DNA from: Massospora cicadina
Lineage: Eukaryota; Entomophthoromycota; Entomophthoromycetes; Entomophthorales; Entomophthoraceae
DNA length: 64,000 nucleotides
Direction: 5' to 3'
Assembly: GCA_022478985.1 (NCBI GenBank)
Contig: JAKSZP010005267.1
Coordinates: 248,001 to 312,000 of the forward strand
The notes under the pieces were generated by a model. It worked only from the letters and a program-made list of their open reading frames with translations. It was not told the DNA's origin and did no database searches. Positions 22,859 to 35,164 of this stretch are shown here, in pieces. The translations under genes were made by a program, and so were the position numbers. Every line of letters starts with the position of its first letter. Position 1 is the first letter of the stretch.

Positions 22859-23670
22859 GCCTGTAGGGCTTGAATTTTCAAGATATAGATTGCGCTAATT
22901 CCAGGAAACACTGACATTAAATACTTGCTTCAAATTAAAGACTTTTACAAGTACCTTGTCTATAATTAAGGTGGCCAAGTTTCATTTTGGGTCCCATAAA
23001 ATAAAGTATCCGTCTTATGGTAAGAAGAGAGAGACTTATTGAATCAAAGTCATCATATGAAGATTTTGATAAAGAAAGTGAAAATTAATAGTAAATAAAT
23101 TTGAATATCTATATGTAATTCTAACAATACAATCCACATAAGAAAATGGGACTATGTAATTATTTAAAGGGAATATTAAATTCGTGCTCTTCACTAAATT
23201 CCACATCTGGATTTGTGGATGTTTTGTATCTTAGGTTCTATAGGCATTATTTAATGCTAGAATCACAGCCTTAGATGACTTTTATTTTCAAGTAAATCAT
23301 TGCAAAACGGGATTTATACCCTTTTGAGGGAATATAAAATATGCAGCCTCTCCTGAGTTATCCAGTGTAGACATTGCTTCCCGTCCTGAGGTTCTGTTAA
23401 CTCTGTTTATTTACTTTAGGACAAGAATTTGAGGCCTTCAATTGGGTCCAAGGAGATTTTCAATATGAAATTTAGCAATATTATAACTTGATTTATCAAA
23501 ATAATAAATTGTTATATTTTCTAAAATCCCTAAAATAGTCTTATTCGTCAGGCCTTTTGGTGGGAATGATTGACCAATTTTCTTCTTAGATGAATGATAC
23601 ATAGGTATCCAAGAGAGGGAAAGGGTTTATCAAAGCACTTGTTAATTAATAAGGATGATTTTCACATAAA
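22859..23670 (-). repeat. probable 5' LTR of E0
   Basis: Defined by the primer motif on its left. A minus-strand TATA-like GGGTATAAATCCC lies near 23,306, about 450 bp from the primer site, a spacing like the 1,365 TATA to primer motif at 858. Similarity to 861-1,729 is patchy, and the outer end near 23,670 is estimated. No target duplication could be assigned. From 23,670 to about 23,930 I see only AT-rich sequence without recognisable features. Confidence 0.4.
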
Positions 23671-24599
23671 ATAGTAACCTTATGATACAAGTTGATATGG
23701 CTGTAAGGGCAAGGATTTCAGGAAGCCATAAATAAATATTATGGAGGCGTCTCAAGAGATTTACTAGTAAAAAATTATAATAACTTGGTGTAGGTATAAT
23801 ATATTATCTAAGGATATGTATTTGCATTTGTTTTAATTAAAGTTAAGTAAGTAATGAAAGATAATATGATTGTTCTGATCAAATCTTAACAAGGCTTTCA
23901 GTGGGCTTTAGCATTCTGCATACTAAACCTCACCTAAAAGCTTGCACCTCCAAGATTTCCTTCACTACCCTCTTCATGTGGCTCCAACATTGAGGTCTTT
24001 CCCTGCATGGAGATCATTGGGATGTTCCCTGAGATCTTTGTAGAACCAGATCAGGCGCCCCATTGCTCATGGTGCAATGCTATCAGCCACCTTTACAGTG
24101 GCTTCAATGCTTACAAGAAGTTCATCTTCAACACTACCCAAAGGCATAAACAGGCCAAAAGCGTTTTAAAGCTGTAGCAGCTTCAATACCACAACTAAAT
24201 CTTTATCTATTCAGGGTATCAAAACATCACTCTTTGACAGGTAAAGGAAACTATTCGCCCATTTTGGATATAGAAGATATATACGCTGGGATCCTCTTCC
24301 ATAAAACTTCATCCATCTACTGGCACTACCATCAACTCTTGCTAAATACAATGCTTTCCTCACTAAGTAAACACGTTGGTCACCTACCTTTATTCCCTTC
24401 AGCGCAGCTACTAGTTACTACTGTCAGTTAAATGAAACTAATTTCATCTTTAAATAAATCTTATAATACTGGTAGTAACTGACATCACATGCCCTGCAGA
24501 AGGCATGGCACATCATTTATTCTCTCCCGCTTAAACAGCAGAGCATGTAGGGTTCATTCATGGTGTTATAGGAAAAGATAATAAAGCAAAATCTTTTAT

Positions 24600-25480
24600 T
24601 GGGGATTCCATAGATGTAATCATTGAGCACCCTCAGAAACTTCATCCACTACAAGTGAAGCAAGTATCAAGGATGGCTCACCAGATTTACTGTCCATACT
24701 GTTAAAATCTAAGTTTCCTTCTTGTCAATCCACTTAGGTCGACACCTAAGGCATGTTAATGACTTAAGACAAGCTATAAAGCTGCAGGGACAAGCGCTGG
24801 TACCCTCTGAGATGCGGAGGGATAAAATATGAGTCCACGGTGAAGCACCATAGCCTTATAGTCCATCAATACAAATAGTCTGCAGGAATATGGGTTGTTA
24901 TTTCAACTACTTTGCAACTTCATTTCAACGCAAATATTACTGATGCTTTCCAGGAGCCCCACTTCTACCCCTCTCCTAAAGTAATAATTACATGGACGAA
25001 CAAATTAGTGGTAACTTTATGGACCGCCCACAGTGCTCATTATCCTTATTTTTTGGGTCACAAACCAAGCCTTTTTGACATACAAAGATGACCATTTCAT
25101 ACTGGCCAAAGCCAACACTTATGACTTCTCCTTCTTTGTACAATTGTTTACACTTTAAATGCATTTTAAAAACAAAACTGGCTTGTGTACATTCTTGTCC
25201 AACTGGTTATCTTGCATAACACTGTTATTTGTGGGATTAACACCATCATCATGTCAAAAACACTTGACCTCCATGACAAGGGACCAACCTGGCACCTTCT
25301 GGTTCTAAGAATTTCTTTGTTCCACTATCTTAATGGATGCTTTACCATCCTCCGCGTCTGGACTCAGATTATGACAAGAATTAGATATACAGATGGGCCA
25401 TCGAGTCAGACTTAAGAATAAATATAGCTCTGTCTTGTCCTACGCCCATTATAAAGTCTCGTCTCCACTGTATGATACAA
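24600..25480 (+). pseudogene. LINE endonuclease remnant
   Basis: Around 24,915-25,080 one frame reads NITDAFQEPHFYPSPKVIIT followed by WTNK. This fits the APE-type endonuclease pattern of a conserved Asp, an aromatic and then a (Y/I)TWxN motif. Downstream, KGPTWHLL near 25,275-25,300 fits the Gly-Pro-x-x-W-x-hydrophobic motif that follows the endonuclease in LINEs. The endonuclease would nick target DNA for target-primed reverse transcription. Catalytic residues upstream of 24,900 are not readable with confidence. Confidence 0.55.
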
Positions 25481-26109
25481 CTAGCTTAGTTACAAAAAGT
25501 CCTCGCTATACTCCTTACCACACCATCAATTATTCACAAATTTTCTAGTCTAAAATAAATCCTGCACTTATTAACAAACCATTATTAAGACAAAATGACC
25601 TCAACTTATTTTACTTTTTCTCCACCACCAACCTCAATTTCACCACTTATAACCTCTTTAGGCGGCGGCCATGGTGTAAATCGCACAAGTAGCTCATACT
25701 GCACCAAATTAAAGATAATTGCAGCCCATCTCAAGGTCAAAGGGGCTGAGACCAAGATTTGGTGCATTGAAAAAACCTGCCAAACATCTCATACCCCCCA
25801 ATTGTTGGAAGCTTAGGTATCCTCAACAAAGAATCTTAGCTTGTATTTATGTACTAATAATATAATGCTTTAAACATTACGTCATCCCATAATTATGCAC
25901 TGGAAGAACACCATACTTAATTCTCCTACAAAAACAAAAATCTCTGTCTAATGCCCAAGATATCCCCTCACCTAAAATGGCAACAACGGCACATTAGAAA
26001 GTCTAAATCATGCTTAAGCTTCATCGATTTAATCAACGTCTATTTTGGGATAACCCAATAAACTCATAAGATGATAAGTATTTCCTCTGGCGCACACCTA
26101 AACCTCTAC

Positions 26110-27144
26110 CATTTTACAGACTAAAAATTCCTAATGGCATCAGCCACCACCCAAGAAATAATGGAGATCTTGTTTAAGTTCAGACGCCTTAAAGTCCGTG
26201 GTCCCAACGGCATGCCTTTTAAGCTTACCTCCTGGGCCCATTGGTGGTTGTAACTAATCCTCAGAAACTCATTGCAGACCCCTTGTTCAATGGGTAAGTA
26301 CTTCCTAACACAAGAGTCTTTATCATGACCCTCGCTTAAAAAAATGTCAGACTGCAAGGGCCTGGATTACTGGAGTCTCATCGCGGTGCTCTAAGCTACA
26401 AGCTCTACACATAGTTCCTAGACAACAGGATTTAAATGGTTTTGTCTCGTCTAACCCCTCTTAAGGTGGCTTCATTCTGGTGAAAATTCTATGTTAAAAC
26501 TACAATGACCTTATCACAACTTTGACTGCTAACTTCAGTGGGTAGTAATTTTGTGGTTCTCCTAGACATGGAAGCATACTTAAGATTGGGTGGCTTGGCC
26601 ATACATTGACGTCTCTCTGGCCACTTTCACATCCCCTTATGACCAATAAAATGATATTAGTGCTTTTAATCAGCTTCAATAAGATGTTATATCCAAAAGG
26701 CTTTACAACAGCAGTGCTTAATAAGTAAGGTCTGTACAAAGGGGACCCCTAGTCCTGTAACTATTTAATATTACCCTTGACTCCCTCCTGAATATTTTAC
26801 AAAACAAGCTATTAGAAATTAAAGTCATGTGGAAACACCCAACCCGCACCATGGCCTTTTCATATGACACAGCCATTGAGTTTATCTCTGAGAATGTCAC
26901 CCTTACTGTCATGACTTTTAAAAAGTACACCAAATAATCAAAGTGAAGGTCAAAACCTCCAATATGATGGTAGTCCTTGTTAGACCCCCCACCTTCCCCT
27001 CGCCATTTTTAATAAGCACATATGGGATATAATATCATCCTAACTTTCTCTCCACTCAACAAGGGGTCGCAATTAAGAGTAATAGGACAGGATCCTCTAT
27101 GCAGTGAATGCTAAGATCGCTAGCTGGTCCCACCAAAACATCAC
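26110..27144 (+). pseudogene. LINE reverse transcriptase remnant
   Basis: Several diagnostic RT blocks appear in order across shifting frames. GPNGMPF near 26,200 corresponds to the GPDGIP block. LLDME followed by a GWPYIDVSLATF segment near 26,560-26,625 corresponds to the (D)xxKAFDxVxW block holding the first catalytic Asp. QRG and SPVTI near 26,735-26,765 correspond to the QGxPLSP block. MAF-YDTAI near 26,850-26,880 corresponds to the FADD box, with its first Asp changed. A thumb-like KIASWSHQNITIK ends at about 27,144. No frame is longer than about 80 codons. Confidence 0.7.
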
Positions 27145-27977
27145 TATTAAATTGGCGCTCAGACATCAGATTTCATTTGCACACGTAATCTTGTTAGACA
27201 ACAATTATTCTGTTTGAGAACAGCAACCTGGAAAGAAAGAAGCAAATTAATTAAATTGAGTGCAACATAGTTTTTTATAAAAAAAACAAACACTATAGAT
27301 TCTTAGTTCTAAGGGTGGTTTTGGGGTTTAAAAATGGTGTTATTCTCATGGTTATAGATGAATGCCTACTCAAAGAGCCAGAGCCCTTTCCAAAGATTTT
27401 CCTTGCATTATTTTTATCTATAATTCCCAACCACCATTGTTGCCAATTATATGATAACTTTTGCACTTAAGAACATTATGTTTATTTGCAAAATTTTCTA
27501 CAAAGACGATAAATTAATGCTTGACACTTGGATTAATATCAGCTAATAGCTCTCAAACTAACAGGGATAAAACATTTTAATAGCCCTAGACTCATTATCA
27601 TGATAATATTAACAACAATTTTATAAAGACTTGAGGACTAGTGAATTAATATAAATTAATTATATGACTTACAAGGCTGCAGGGCTGAAGTAAATCAAGG
27701 TAAATAAATATGTAATGTTTAGTGATGTCAGGGTAGTGAGTGATTGGTTAAACGTATAGTTAAAGGGGCGTGAGGTGATGAAATTAATAGTAGATTAATA
27801 CTACATATTTACCTCTGTATAAAAACGTGTACGTGGGGTGAGGTAAATAGGGTAAATCAATACTCATAAATCATTATCCATATAGTGGCATGACTGATTA
27901 AGACACTTTTAATTTTTAAGTAATCATAAAATGATTATATATAATGTTCTTATGTTTGGTCAGACAAATTTGAAACA
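27145..27977 (-). repeat. 3' LTR of E3
   Basis: The element-sense LTR starts TGTTTCAAATTTG directly after the polypurine tract AAGTGAGGGGGGAAG (minus, 27,978-27,992). Alignable stretches with the 5' LTR include the left ends (CAG..(T)CA.ATTTCA) and the right ends (TATG.TTG.TCA). The left boundary, where the LINE reading stops, is accurate to about 10 bp. Confidence 0.6.
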
Positions 27978-27992
27978 CTTCCCCCCTCACTT

Positions 27993-30381
27993 GCCCAAAC
28001 ATAATGGAACAAAAAAGATTGGAGGTATATTGGGTCACTGGAAAGCTGTTACTGTAAGGCCTGTATTATGCTGATAATTTTTAAGAACTTAGTATGCACT
28101 CTGTTAGAAAGGTAATAGTTTATGTGATCTTTTTAGTGTAAGCGTTAGTGGACGTTATCTATATTCTCAAGATATCTTTTCCATATGTGCTCTAACTTGC
28201 CATTTCATACCTATGGTTGTCATATTAGGACTTGATCCCCAACAGTAAAGGTGGGTAAAATTCATTGGGCCTCATTGTCACAATTCCTTGTTCTTAATTA
28301 AAGACAAAACATTGGAGTATGATTTGTACTGCAAATGTATTAATTTTTGAGTGAGATTCTCTAAATAAGAGTAAAACTCATGCTACTTGTGGATGCACAA
28401 AATAGGGGTCTCACGTGATATTTTAAACATGAAAATTAAAAAGCGACAGTCCTATCTCCAAGATAGGTGATATTGTATGTATAAACAGTGGAGGGCAATA
28501 AAAGGTTTTAGCTGGATGCCTTACCAGTGATAAACTTCCGAAGGATGCCAACAAGAGTCACATTTACTTGTTCCACAGTGCCGATGACTAAGGGTAATAG
28601 GGCGTAGGCAATTACCTCATATATCATCAAGTTAGTATATCAAAAACAAAATGAGATGTGAAATTATTTCCTATAAAGGTTAAAGTAATTTGTGGCATTT
28701 ATTAAAGTAATTATATTCTGAAAAACTTAGTCATTGTTGTAGTGCCCAATCCTTGACTTCTCTGACCTCCACCCACTTAGTGAGGTGATAATGGTCACGA
28801 TCATGTACTTAAATTTCCCAAAATCGTTAAGCAATGGTCCTACAACGTCAATAGAGACGATATGTCAAGAAAAATAGGTTCATCAATTGATATGAGGTGT
28901 CCTGCTGTTAAGGACTTGTACTTGACACTCCTTACAGCAGTCAAGAGTCTCATAGATATCAATGGCATCTATCAAATAACAGTGTGGCTTTACCTATTTG
29001 AGTGTTTTCTAAGATTTTCCATTCCCCAGTGCCTTGTGAGACGTAATATTCAATTCAGTCTGCTCAATAAGCCCTAAAAATAAAAATATTTGTTTGTCAA
29101 TGATCTTAAATCTTCCCATTTTTAGCAAGAATAAATCTTTCTAATTTTCTTCACCATGCGTTAAATTTCCTCCACCTCATTGCCATTCTGCTGTGTTAAC
29201 CTTTTATTAAACGGTTGATTCACCAAATTGTCTGCTAAGGCCATGAAGGGCAGATGAGAGAATCAGTCAATTTTGCTGATCAACGTCAGGGCAATGCTGA
29301 ATATCAACATCATAGGATTGTAGTTTCAGAGCTCATTGGGCCATCCGCCCTAACAAATCTTTAGTATTTTATAACCATTGCAAGGAAGCATAGTTGGTAT
29401 CTACTGTGAAGTGCATTCTGTAAACATAAACTTAGAAGTTTAAGTAACCTTAAATAATGGCCATGCACTTTTTCTTGCTTTCCATGTAATTTTTTGTGAA
29501 CACCAAGAGTTTATCTACAATAATCCATGGGGTGCTTGCTTCCCTCATCATTATTTTTTAATTACACCACCCCTACAGCAGTGAGAAACGCATTCACTTG
29601 AATAATTAAGGGTTTTTTAAAACACATTAACATTAAAATAAGCGCTTTGGTGAGTCAAAGCATCATCTTGTCAGAGGCCAGTTGGAAGTTTAATGTCCAG
29701 TTAAATTATACACAATTCTAAAAAAGATGGAATAAAGGTCCCCAGTTATAAAGCTTTCAACAAACTGATGATTATATCCAATCCTTGAAAGTGGTATCTG
29801 GACAAACCGCTGCTCTTTGGCCGTGTCAGTCTCAATTTCCTTAATTTTAGCTAGTTGGGCCTTAATCCCTGTTCATTTATAATGGACCAAAAAATCAAGT
29901 TGTTCTTAGAAAAAGTTGCACTTCATATGCTTGCTTAACAAACCAGCTTTGGTGAGCCAAAATTATACTTCCTCCAAGTGATGTGTTCATTAAATGTTCT
30001 GCAAAATGCATTTTTTTATCAGATAAATTATGCGCAGGAGATTGTTAATTACCTAAGATATTATCCATGGCTTATTAGAAAGTCGCGGGTCATTGTACAG
30101 CCCTTGCAGGATCCTAGTGGGTGGTAGATGCTCTGAGTAGCAATCATGGCACATTTATTCTTCTCGCCTTTTATAAACTTGATCTGACAATATACAAACT
30201 TTAATTTATGGCTGAGAAGTATTGCAGCCGCCTTAGCAGTCTAGTGCAGCATTAATGCAAGGTCACATATAGGAGTTCTTCCTGGTAATGTTGTTAAGCT
30301 TCCTATAATTTAGGGGCATTTAATTTGATCCGCCTTTTTAATAACACTGGGAAGACCTAAGGACTCTTGGATGGCATTAAT
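27993..30381 (-). pseudogene. E3 integrase, RNase H and C-terminal RT
   Basis: Heavily mutated but collinear with E2. The region at 28,510-28,650 parallels E2's integrase segment around 15,340-15,440. The region at 28,740-28,870 parallels the integrase core around 15,590-15,700. At 29,210-29,350 the RNase H C-terminal YDVDIQHCPDVD pattern is readable. RT lies at about 29,750-30,381, where the last 50 bp align with E2 17,190-17,245 up to a TTAAT that begins the E4 insertion. The AT-rich segment 27,993-28,500 is 3' non-coding or unreadable. Confidence 0.55.
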
Positions 30382-31432
30382 TAAGATGAACAGGAACTTT
30401 CCACATCACCACAAAACAGTTAGGCAGGAGGGCCCAAGTAAGGGCCTGCAAGCAGGAGAGTGCAGTGGTGGCTAAATTCATAGTACATTTGCTTAACAAA
30501 CAGTTGTTGATATATCCTTTGAAAATGGTAAGAACTATACTGACGCTTAGGAGGATTGTCTGTCTGCCAGAGAGGGCGTACAGAGAGGTGACAGCCTTGC
30601 CAGAGTCTGGGGTATAGTCCATTTTTCATTTAAAATCCAGGGTATCTTCTAAAATCTTAATAAAATAAGAAAGGTTTTAAACTTTTGTGATTTTTGAGGT
30701 TTTCATCTAAATAATGAAAGATGAAGTTTCCTTATGCACCTTCGTCAGTTTTTATTTATACATAAAATAGCAGAATAACGGAACTTGTTCCCATGGAGTC
30801 CACAGGTGGCGGCTATCCATGGGCTTTCCTCAGAAATCTCGGCCTCTGATATACTCATCTGAGCCTGTTATAGACCATCTGTCAAGTACCTAAGTCAATA
30901 CAGAAACTTTTCTGCTTAATTTTTCGCTCTAAGATCTAATCATAGCAGAAGTTTTCATTTCATCTTTATTAAAAACTTTTATAATAATATAAATAATTTC
31001 TTTTTCAGTGGCTTCTGATTCGCTAGGGGTGCCATTTTGCTTAACTCTCAGTATTCCCTCTTTTTGCATAACTTGGATTTTCATCTCCTGATTCTCTGAG
31101 CTGCAATTTGCCATGGCTACAACATGTTCCCGTTGCATGGAATATGGATTGGCAGCCTCTGATTCTCTGTGCCACTGCTTCTCTTGGAAATTCTAATTCT
31201 CACACTTGGAAATTTTGGTTTACGTCCTTTCATTGGCTCAAGCGCTAATTTATCTAGGTCTTGCCTCCTCCACACTTATTTTTATTTAACTTGTTGAAAT
31301 CTGCTTCATCATATACCATTTTTGAGGGTCATTGCCCTCACAACCTATAATTCTGTTAATAATAATAGCTTCAATATCTACCACAAGGAAGATCAAGGTA
31401 TGTGGCAGTTAGGAAGAGCCTTAACCGTCACA
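30382..31432 (-). repeat. 3' terminal repeat of E4, including a copy of the gag start
   Basis: The region aligns with 36,328-37,376 over its whole length. Element sense it starts TGTGACGGTTAAGG. Its last quarter (30,382-30,622) encodes an 81-codon open stretch (begins MDYTPDSGKAVTSLYAL) that is a copy of the first codons of E4 gag, so either the LTR contains the gag start or the 3' end carries extra gag sequence. A minus-strand ORF of 69 codons at 30,420-30,629 is an overlapping shadow. Confidence 0.75.
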
Positions 31433-31700
31433 TCACCCAATAAAGGAGAGCCCCCTGAGCCCCCAGTATTCCTCGACATAATGGTGACAGTTGGTACAGT
31501 TGGGTGCTGTTTTCCAGGAGGATTCCTCTATTGGGTAGTCAATCCATTTAATTAGGTACCACAATTTCCATGGGAGATCTTGGTATCTAGGATCTTCTCC
31601 ACCTTGTACTCCGCCTCTCCTGGGTTGTCTTACTGGACTGGCTCTTGCTACGCTGGTTTGATCCCACAAATTTTAAAATGCTGAGATACCTATTGAATAG
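31433..31700 (-). pseudogene. E4 chromodomain at the pol C-terminus
   Basis: The open stretch at 31,433-31,669 encodes LWYLIKWIDYPIEESSWKTA preceded by an ILD-like segment and followed by an acidic-aromatic tail. This is the chromodomain signature: a hydrophobic-aromatic Y-L-(V/I)-K-W core, a Y-P turn, E/S-S-W and a terminal helix. In chromoviruses this domain ends the integrase and binds histone tails. It ends one codon from the LTR. Aromatic cage positions Y, W and W are present. The N-terminal strand is blurred by a frameshift. Confidence 0.8.
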
Positions 31701-32960
31701 GATGCGCGTGCAATCCTTCCAGGAATTCTAGCTCATACGCCACCTTGTTCACATGGTGGATGATTTTGTATGGCCCTAGGTTGACAAAGCCAAAGTTTAT
31801 GACACTTCCCATGGAACAAGTTTTAGTTTGACATTGATCATCACATAATCCCATCTTTGAGGGGAAGACCCTTGGAGCAATGCATGTCCATCTTCCTCTT
31901 AAGGGTCTCCACAGACTTCTCTAGGTTGGACTTCATTGTCTTTGGATTTTCGTCATTATGATCACTAAATCATCCGCCTCAGGGTTCATATTATCAGTGC
32001 GGCCCTCCATTGTCCATGGGTGGTACCCACGGTTTGCATAAAAAGGGGGACATGCCCATTGATTTCTGCACCAGGTTGTTGTATGTGAAATGTGAAATTC
32101 TCAACCAGTTGATCCATTGTTCTTGTCATGTGGTGAAATAGCATCATAGGTACTGTTTTAGGGTCTGATTAACCCTCTAAATCTTGCCGTCATATTTGGG
32201 GTGATATGCTGAGGAGTGACACAGTTTAATATACAAATTTTCTTAGAGGTGGTCCTAGAACCTAGAGATGAATGGTAGACTCCTGTCCAAGATACCTCAT
32301 CTGGGAGTCTGTGTCAGGTAAAGACCTCCCTTGATATTCCTTCCATGTCCTTTTCCATGACCTTAGATGTGCACGAGATAAAACACATACTTCTTTAGTT
32401 GGTCTACTAACACCATGACTGCATCATAACCCTCCAAGTTCAGAAGCCTGGTAATAAAATACATGCTGAGTGAGGTCCACGGCATTCATTCAATCTGCAT
32501 GGTTTTAACTTCTCCACAGGTTTGCTTTGGGAGGGTTATAATTAGGGCATAAGTAAGGCAGCGTGTGGAATATCCTCTTTAGCTCCCGTTAATTTCCACA
32601 AGGAGTAATTCCAGTGTAACAGTTTGATTGTCTTCCTGAGCCAGGGTGTCCCGCCAGAGGGTGGTTGTGGTACAGCACCATGACTTCAATCTGGAGCTTA
32701 AGCGTTGAAACTATAGGCGGTCTTTGTTAATTATGAGGCCTCCCTCCTTCCTGTAATTCTTATGGCCATTTCTGGGATACCCTTCATCAATCTCCCTTAT
32801 AACCTTATCCCCGATTTTACTACATCTTTGGCATATCTGAATCTTCTCTGTCAAGGCAGAATTATTTTTCAGTATTGCCGCAAACGCCTGAGGAGGGACA
32901 TGGTAGCTGTGTTGAACGTTCAAGTTCTTCCTTTGCATAAACTATCTCTGGGGCTTGGCT
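31700..32960 (-). pseudogene. E4 integrase
   Basis: Minus-strand integrase with frameshifts. The RNase H-integrase linker and zinc domain start are in the 75-codon stretch at 32,711-32,938. The core around 32,150-32,420 retains fragments of the D-x-G-S-x-F region. A later segment (about 31,950-32,120) with NNLVQKSMGMSPF resembles the Ser-x-G-x-S-P-F helix typical of chromovirus integrases. The C-terminal segment with a DGIM-like start runs into the chromodomain. It would insert E4 DNA and create the 5-bp duplication. Confidence 0.7.
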
Positions 32961-33029
32961 AAGTAGGTCTGGCAGTAAGTTGCTTTCCACAGGATTACAT
33001 TCTATCTTGAAATCATACTGGTATAGCTC

Positions 33030-33483
33030 TAGGTGCCAGCGGGCTTATCTCTGATTCATCCTCTGAGGGACCTTGAGGAACTCTACAGCCCTGTGTTTGG
33101 TCCAGATTGTGAACTGATGGCGCTCATACAACAGATGATGCTGCCACTCATCTAGAGCTGCGACGATCACCAAGAGTTTCTTGTCATACATGGGGTAGTT
33201 TGTTTCCACCAGAAGCATCTTCCTGCTAAAGTAGCATACCGGGTGCTCCAAACTGTCCTCTTCAGTATGTAAGAGGACTGACACAATAGCGAAGTTGGAA
33301 GCGTCTGTCTCAATGATGAATGTCCAGTCAGCTTCAGGGTGCACTAGAACAGGCTCTGTGAGAAGGCGTCCTTGATGTCCTAGAATGCCATCTCTTCCTC
33401 CTCTCCCCTTCAAAAAGAGTACTTGCCCAGTCAGCTAGGTATACGGGGCAGCTGTCAAGGACTGGTGTACCTCTATCCTGGTT
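33030..33483 (-). pseudogene. E4 RNase H
   Basis: A 122-codon open stretch (33,045-33,413) carries ETDASNFA, the YDKKLLVIVAAL helix and a WTKHRAVEFL block where the family has TDHKxLxxF. The first Asp is retained and the last catalytic Asp of TDH is changed to Lys. It reads directly from an LTEPVLVHPEADW segment, the usual RT-RNase H connection. Confidence 0.8.
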
Positions 33484-34130
33484 GGGGGTAGATAATCATG
33501 AGCTAGCTTAACCAAGAGTTTGGATCCAGCATAAACAGGACACTAGATGCACCAAATAGAATAAATAGTTGTTTCACTGGTATGATAGTTGCCCATGGAT
33601 ATGATTTTATAAGAGGAAAGTTGGAAGGGAGTTGCTTGAAGTTTGGGGTGGTGTATCAGAATTATCAACACTTTAGTAAGTAACATTAATAGTGTTTGCA
33701 TAATATAAAATATTTTTATTTACCGCGATGATTAACTATATTAATGCCTTAGTTTTATATCTCATCCAACTTCCTGGACTTAACTAAGCTTAATTTTTTG
33801 AAAAAGTGCACTATTCTTCTTTTGAGCTTATGGGATTGCAACTTACATATAATTTTGAAAGGCAGTGGGAATCGTCTCAGTCTCATTATATATTCGTTTT
33901 GGTGCGAATAATTGACTCAATATTATTCTAATTAAGGTAATTTATGCGTTTAATTGAATTATACCTATTACAGTTATGTTTTGATATGAATTTAATCTAT
34001 CTAAATTCATCACATATCCTCTTGAATTAATGAATAATATCTGTAATCTCAAGCACGCCACTATTTTCAGGATTTATTCTGACAGCAGCTGTCTCTGAGA
34101 GGTCCTTAGTGAATCTTTTTTTTTAAATTT
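33484..34130. other. AT-rich 650 bp block interrupting E4 RT/RNase H
   Basis: Between the RT palm/thumb (ending at about 34,140) and the RNase H connection there is a stretch of very AT-rich DNA without coding similarity, in an otherwise GC-balanced gene. The protein alignment expected here needs only tens of codons, so most of it is inserted. No TG...CA ends or target duplication could be fixed. It may be another small insertion or a solo LTR. Confidence 0.45.
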
Positions 34131-34139
34131 ACCATCCTA

Positions 34140-35164
34140 GGAAGCTGCGTACCCCCATCTTGTTTGTGGGCACCAACTACTCCTTAACAGCTGTCAGTTT
34201 GTCTAGGCAGATGGCCATTCCTTTTTGAATACAACGTTTCCTAGTAAAAAAATGCCAAGCTCTTTGTGAAACTTGCATTTGAAGGGCTTCAAACAGAGGT
34301 TTTCCTTATCCAGTGCCCTGAGAACCTTCCTAACGTCCTCCATGTGGGCTTCTCAGGACTTGGAAAATACCAAAATGTCGTCCATATATGCTCACAGCAT
34401 TGCTCAAATAAGTGACTGAGTGCATAGTTAATGTTCCATTAGATACTGCTTGTGCATCCTTGAGTCCAAAAGGCATAACCTTGTATTCATAAACTCCCAG
34501 GTGACACTTGATATCCGTGTATTGTTGATGTTCAGGTCCAGTTGGTACTTGGTTGAAGGCGTCCACCAGATCCAACTTCAAGAGCACTTGGCTTCCTGTG
34601 ATCTTTATAGAAATGCTCACCATCAGTAGGATGGGGTATGGGTCCATTGTGGTTATAACGTTCAGTTGGTGGTAGTCTACACAGGGGCGGAGCTATTCAT
34701 TGGTCATAGGAACCAGTATATGGGGGACACCACTAGGTATTTAAAAGGCACAATAATCCCTTGCTCAACATGTCTTTCATGTTTTTTTCCAGGGATTCCT
34801 TAGCCCTGGGGTTCAGAGAGTACACTGGGCTTCTTTTAGGAAGCTTGGAGTCCCCTTTGAACCAGAATGAGAACATGAAGGGGTCATATGGAGCTCAAGT
34901 GGAAACAATCTTTTTATGAAACAGGTGTTTGTAGTCTCTGAACTCTTCTAGTTTCTTTTCCATCTCTGTCCCTAGGTGCAAAAAGCTCACGACGGCCTGC
35001 TTCTTCCAGAGGTAAAGACTCTTAGTGTTATAATCTCTAGGTTCTTTATTTGAGGCATCACCTGGCTTCCTCCAAGTCAAAGTGATGGGGAGTACTTGTG
35101 CCACACCTCTTACCCAAAATGATGGGGTGGGAAAGTTCTCAATGGCGCAGAAGGTTTCCAAGGA
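34140..35164 (-). pseudogene. E4 reverse transcriptase
   Basis: The stretch at 34,330-34,647 carries KLDLVDAFNQVPTGPEHQQY, which holds the first catalytic Asp in the LDL-x-D-A-(F/Y) block, and KCHLGVYEYKVMPFGL, the family's MPFGL block. In the neighbouring frame at 34,360-34,392 the catalytic box reads YMDDILVFSKS. Upstream (34,895-35,161) lies the protease-RT linker with an EKKLEEFRDYKHLFHKK helix. RT makes element cDNA in the particle. Frameshifts at about 34,400 and 34,660 break it. Confidence 0.85.

Larger units (their letters stand above)
23930..27144 (+). mobile_element. fossil LINE (non-LTR retrotransposon)
   Basis: Plus-strand remains of a LINE ORF2, read across many frameshifts: endonuclease at about 24,600-25,300 and RT at about 26,110-27,144. 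It is cut at about 27,144 by the 3' LTR of E3. The 5' limit is only approximate and no ORF1, 3' UTR or poly(A) tail was found. It is the only clear LINE polymerase in the window and runs opposite to the ORF1-like insertion at 3,744-5,786, so they are separate events. Confidence 0.65.

Noticed and set aside
25595..25816. 73-codon plus ORF between the LINE endonuclease and RT
   Set aside because: It may be part of the LINE linker but shows no motif, so I did not list it as a separate gene.
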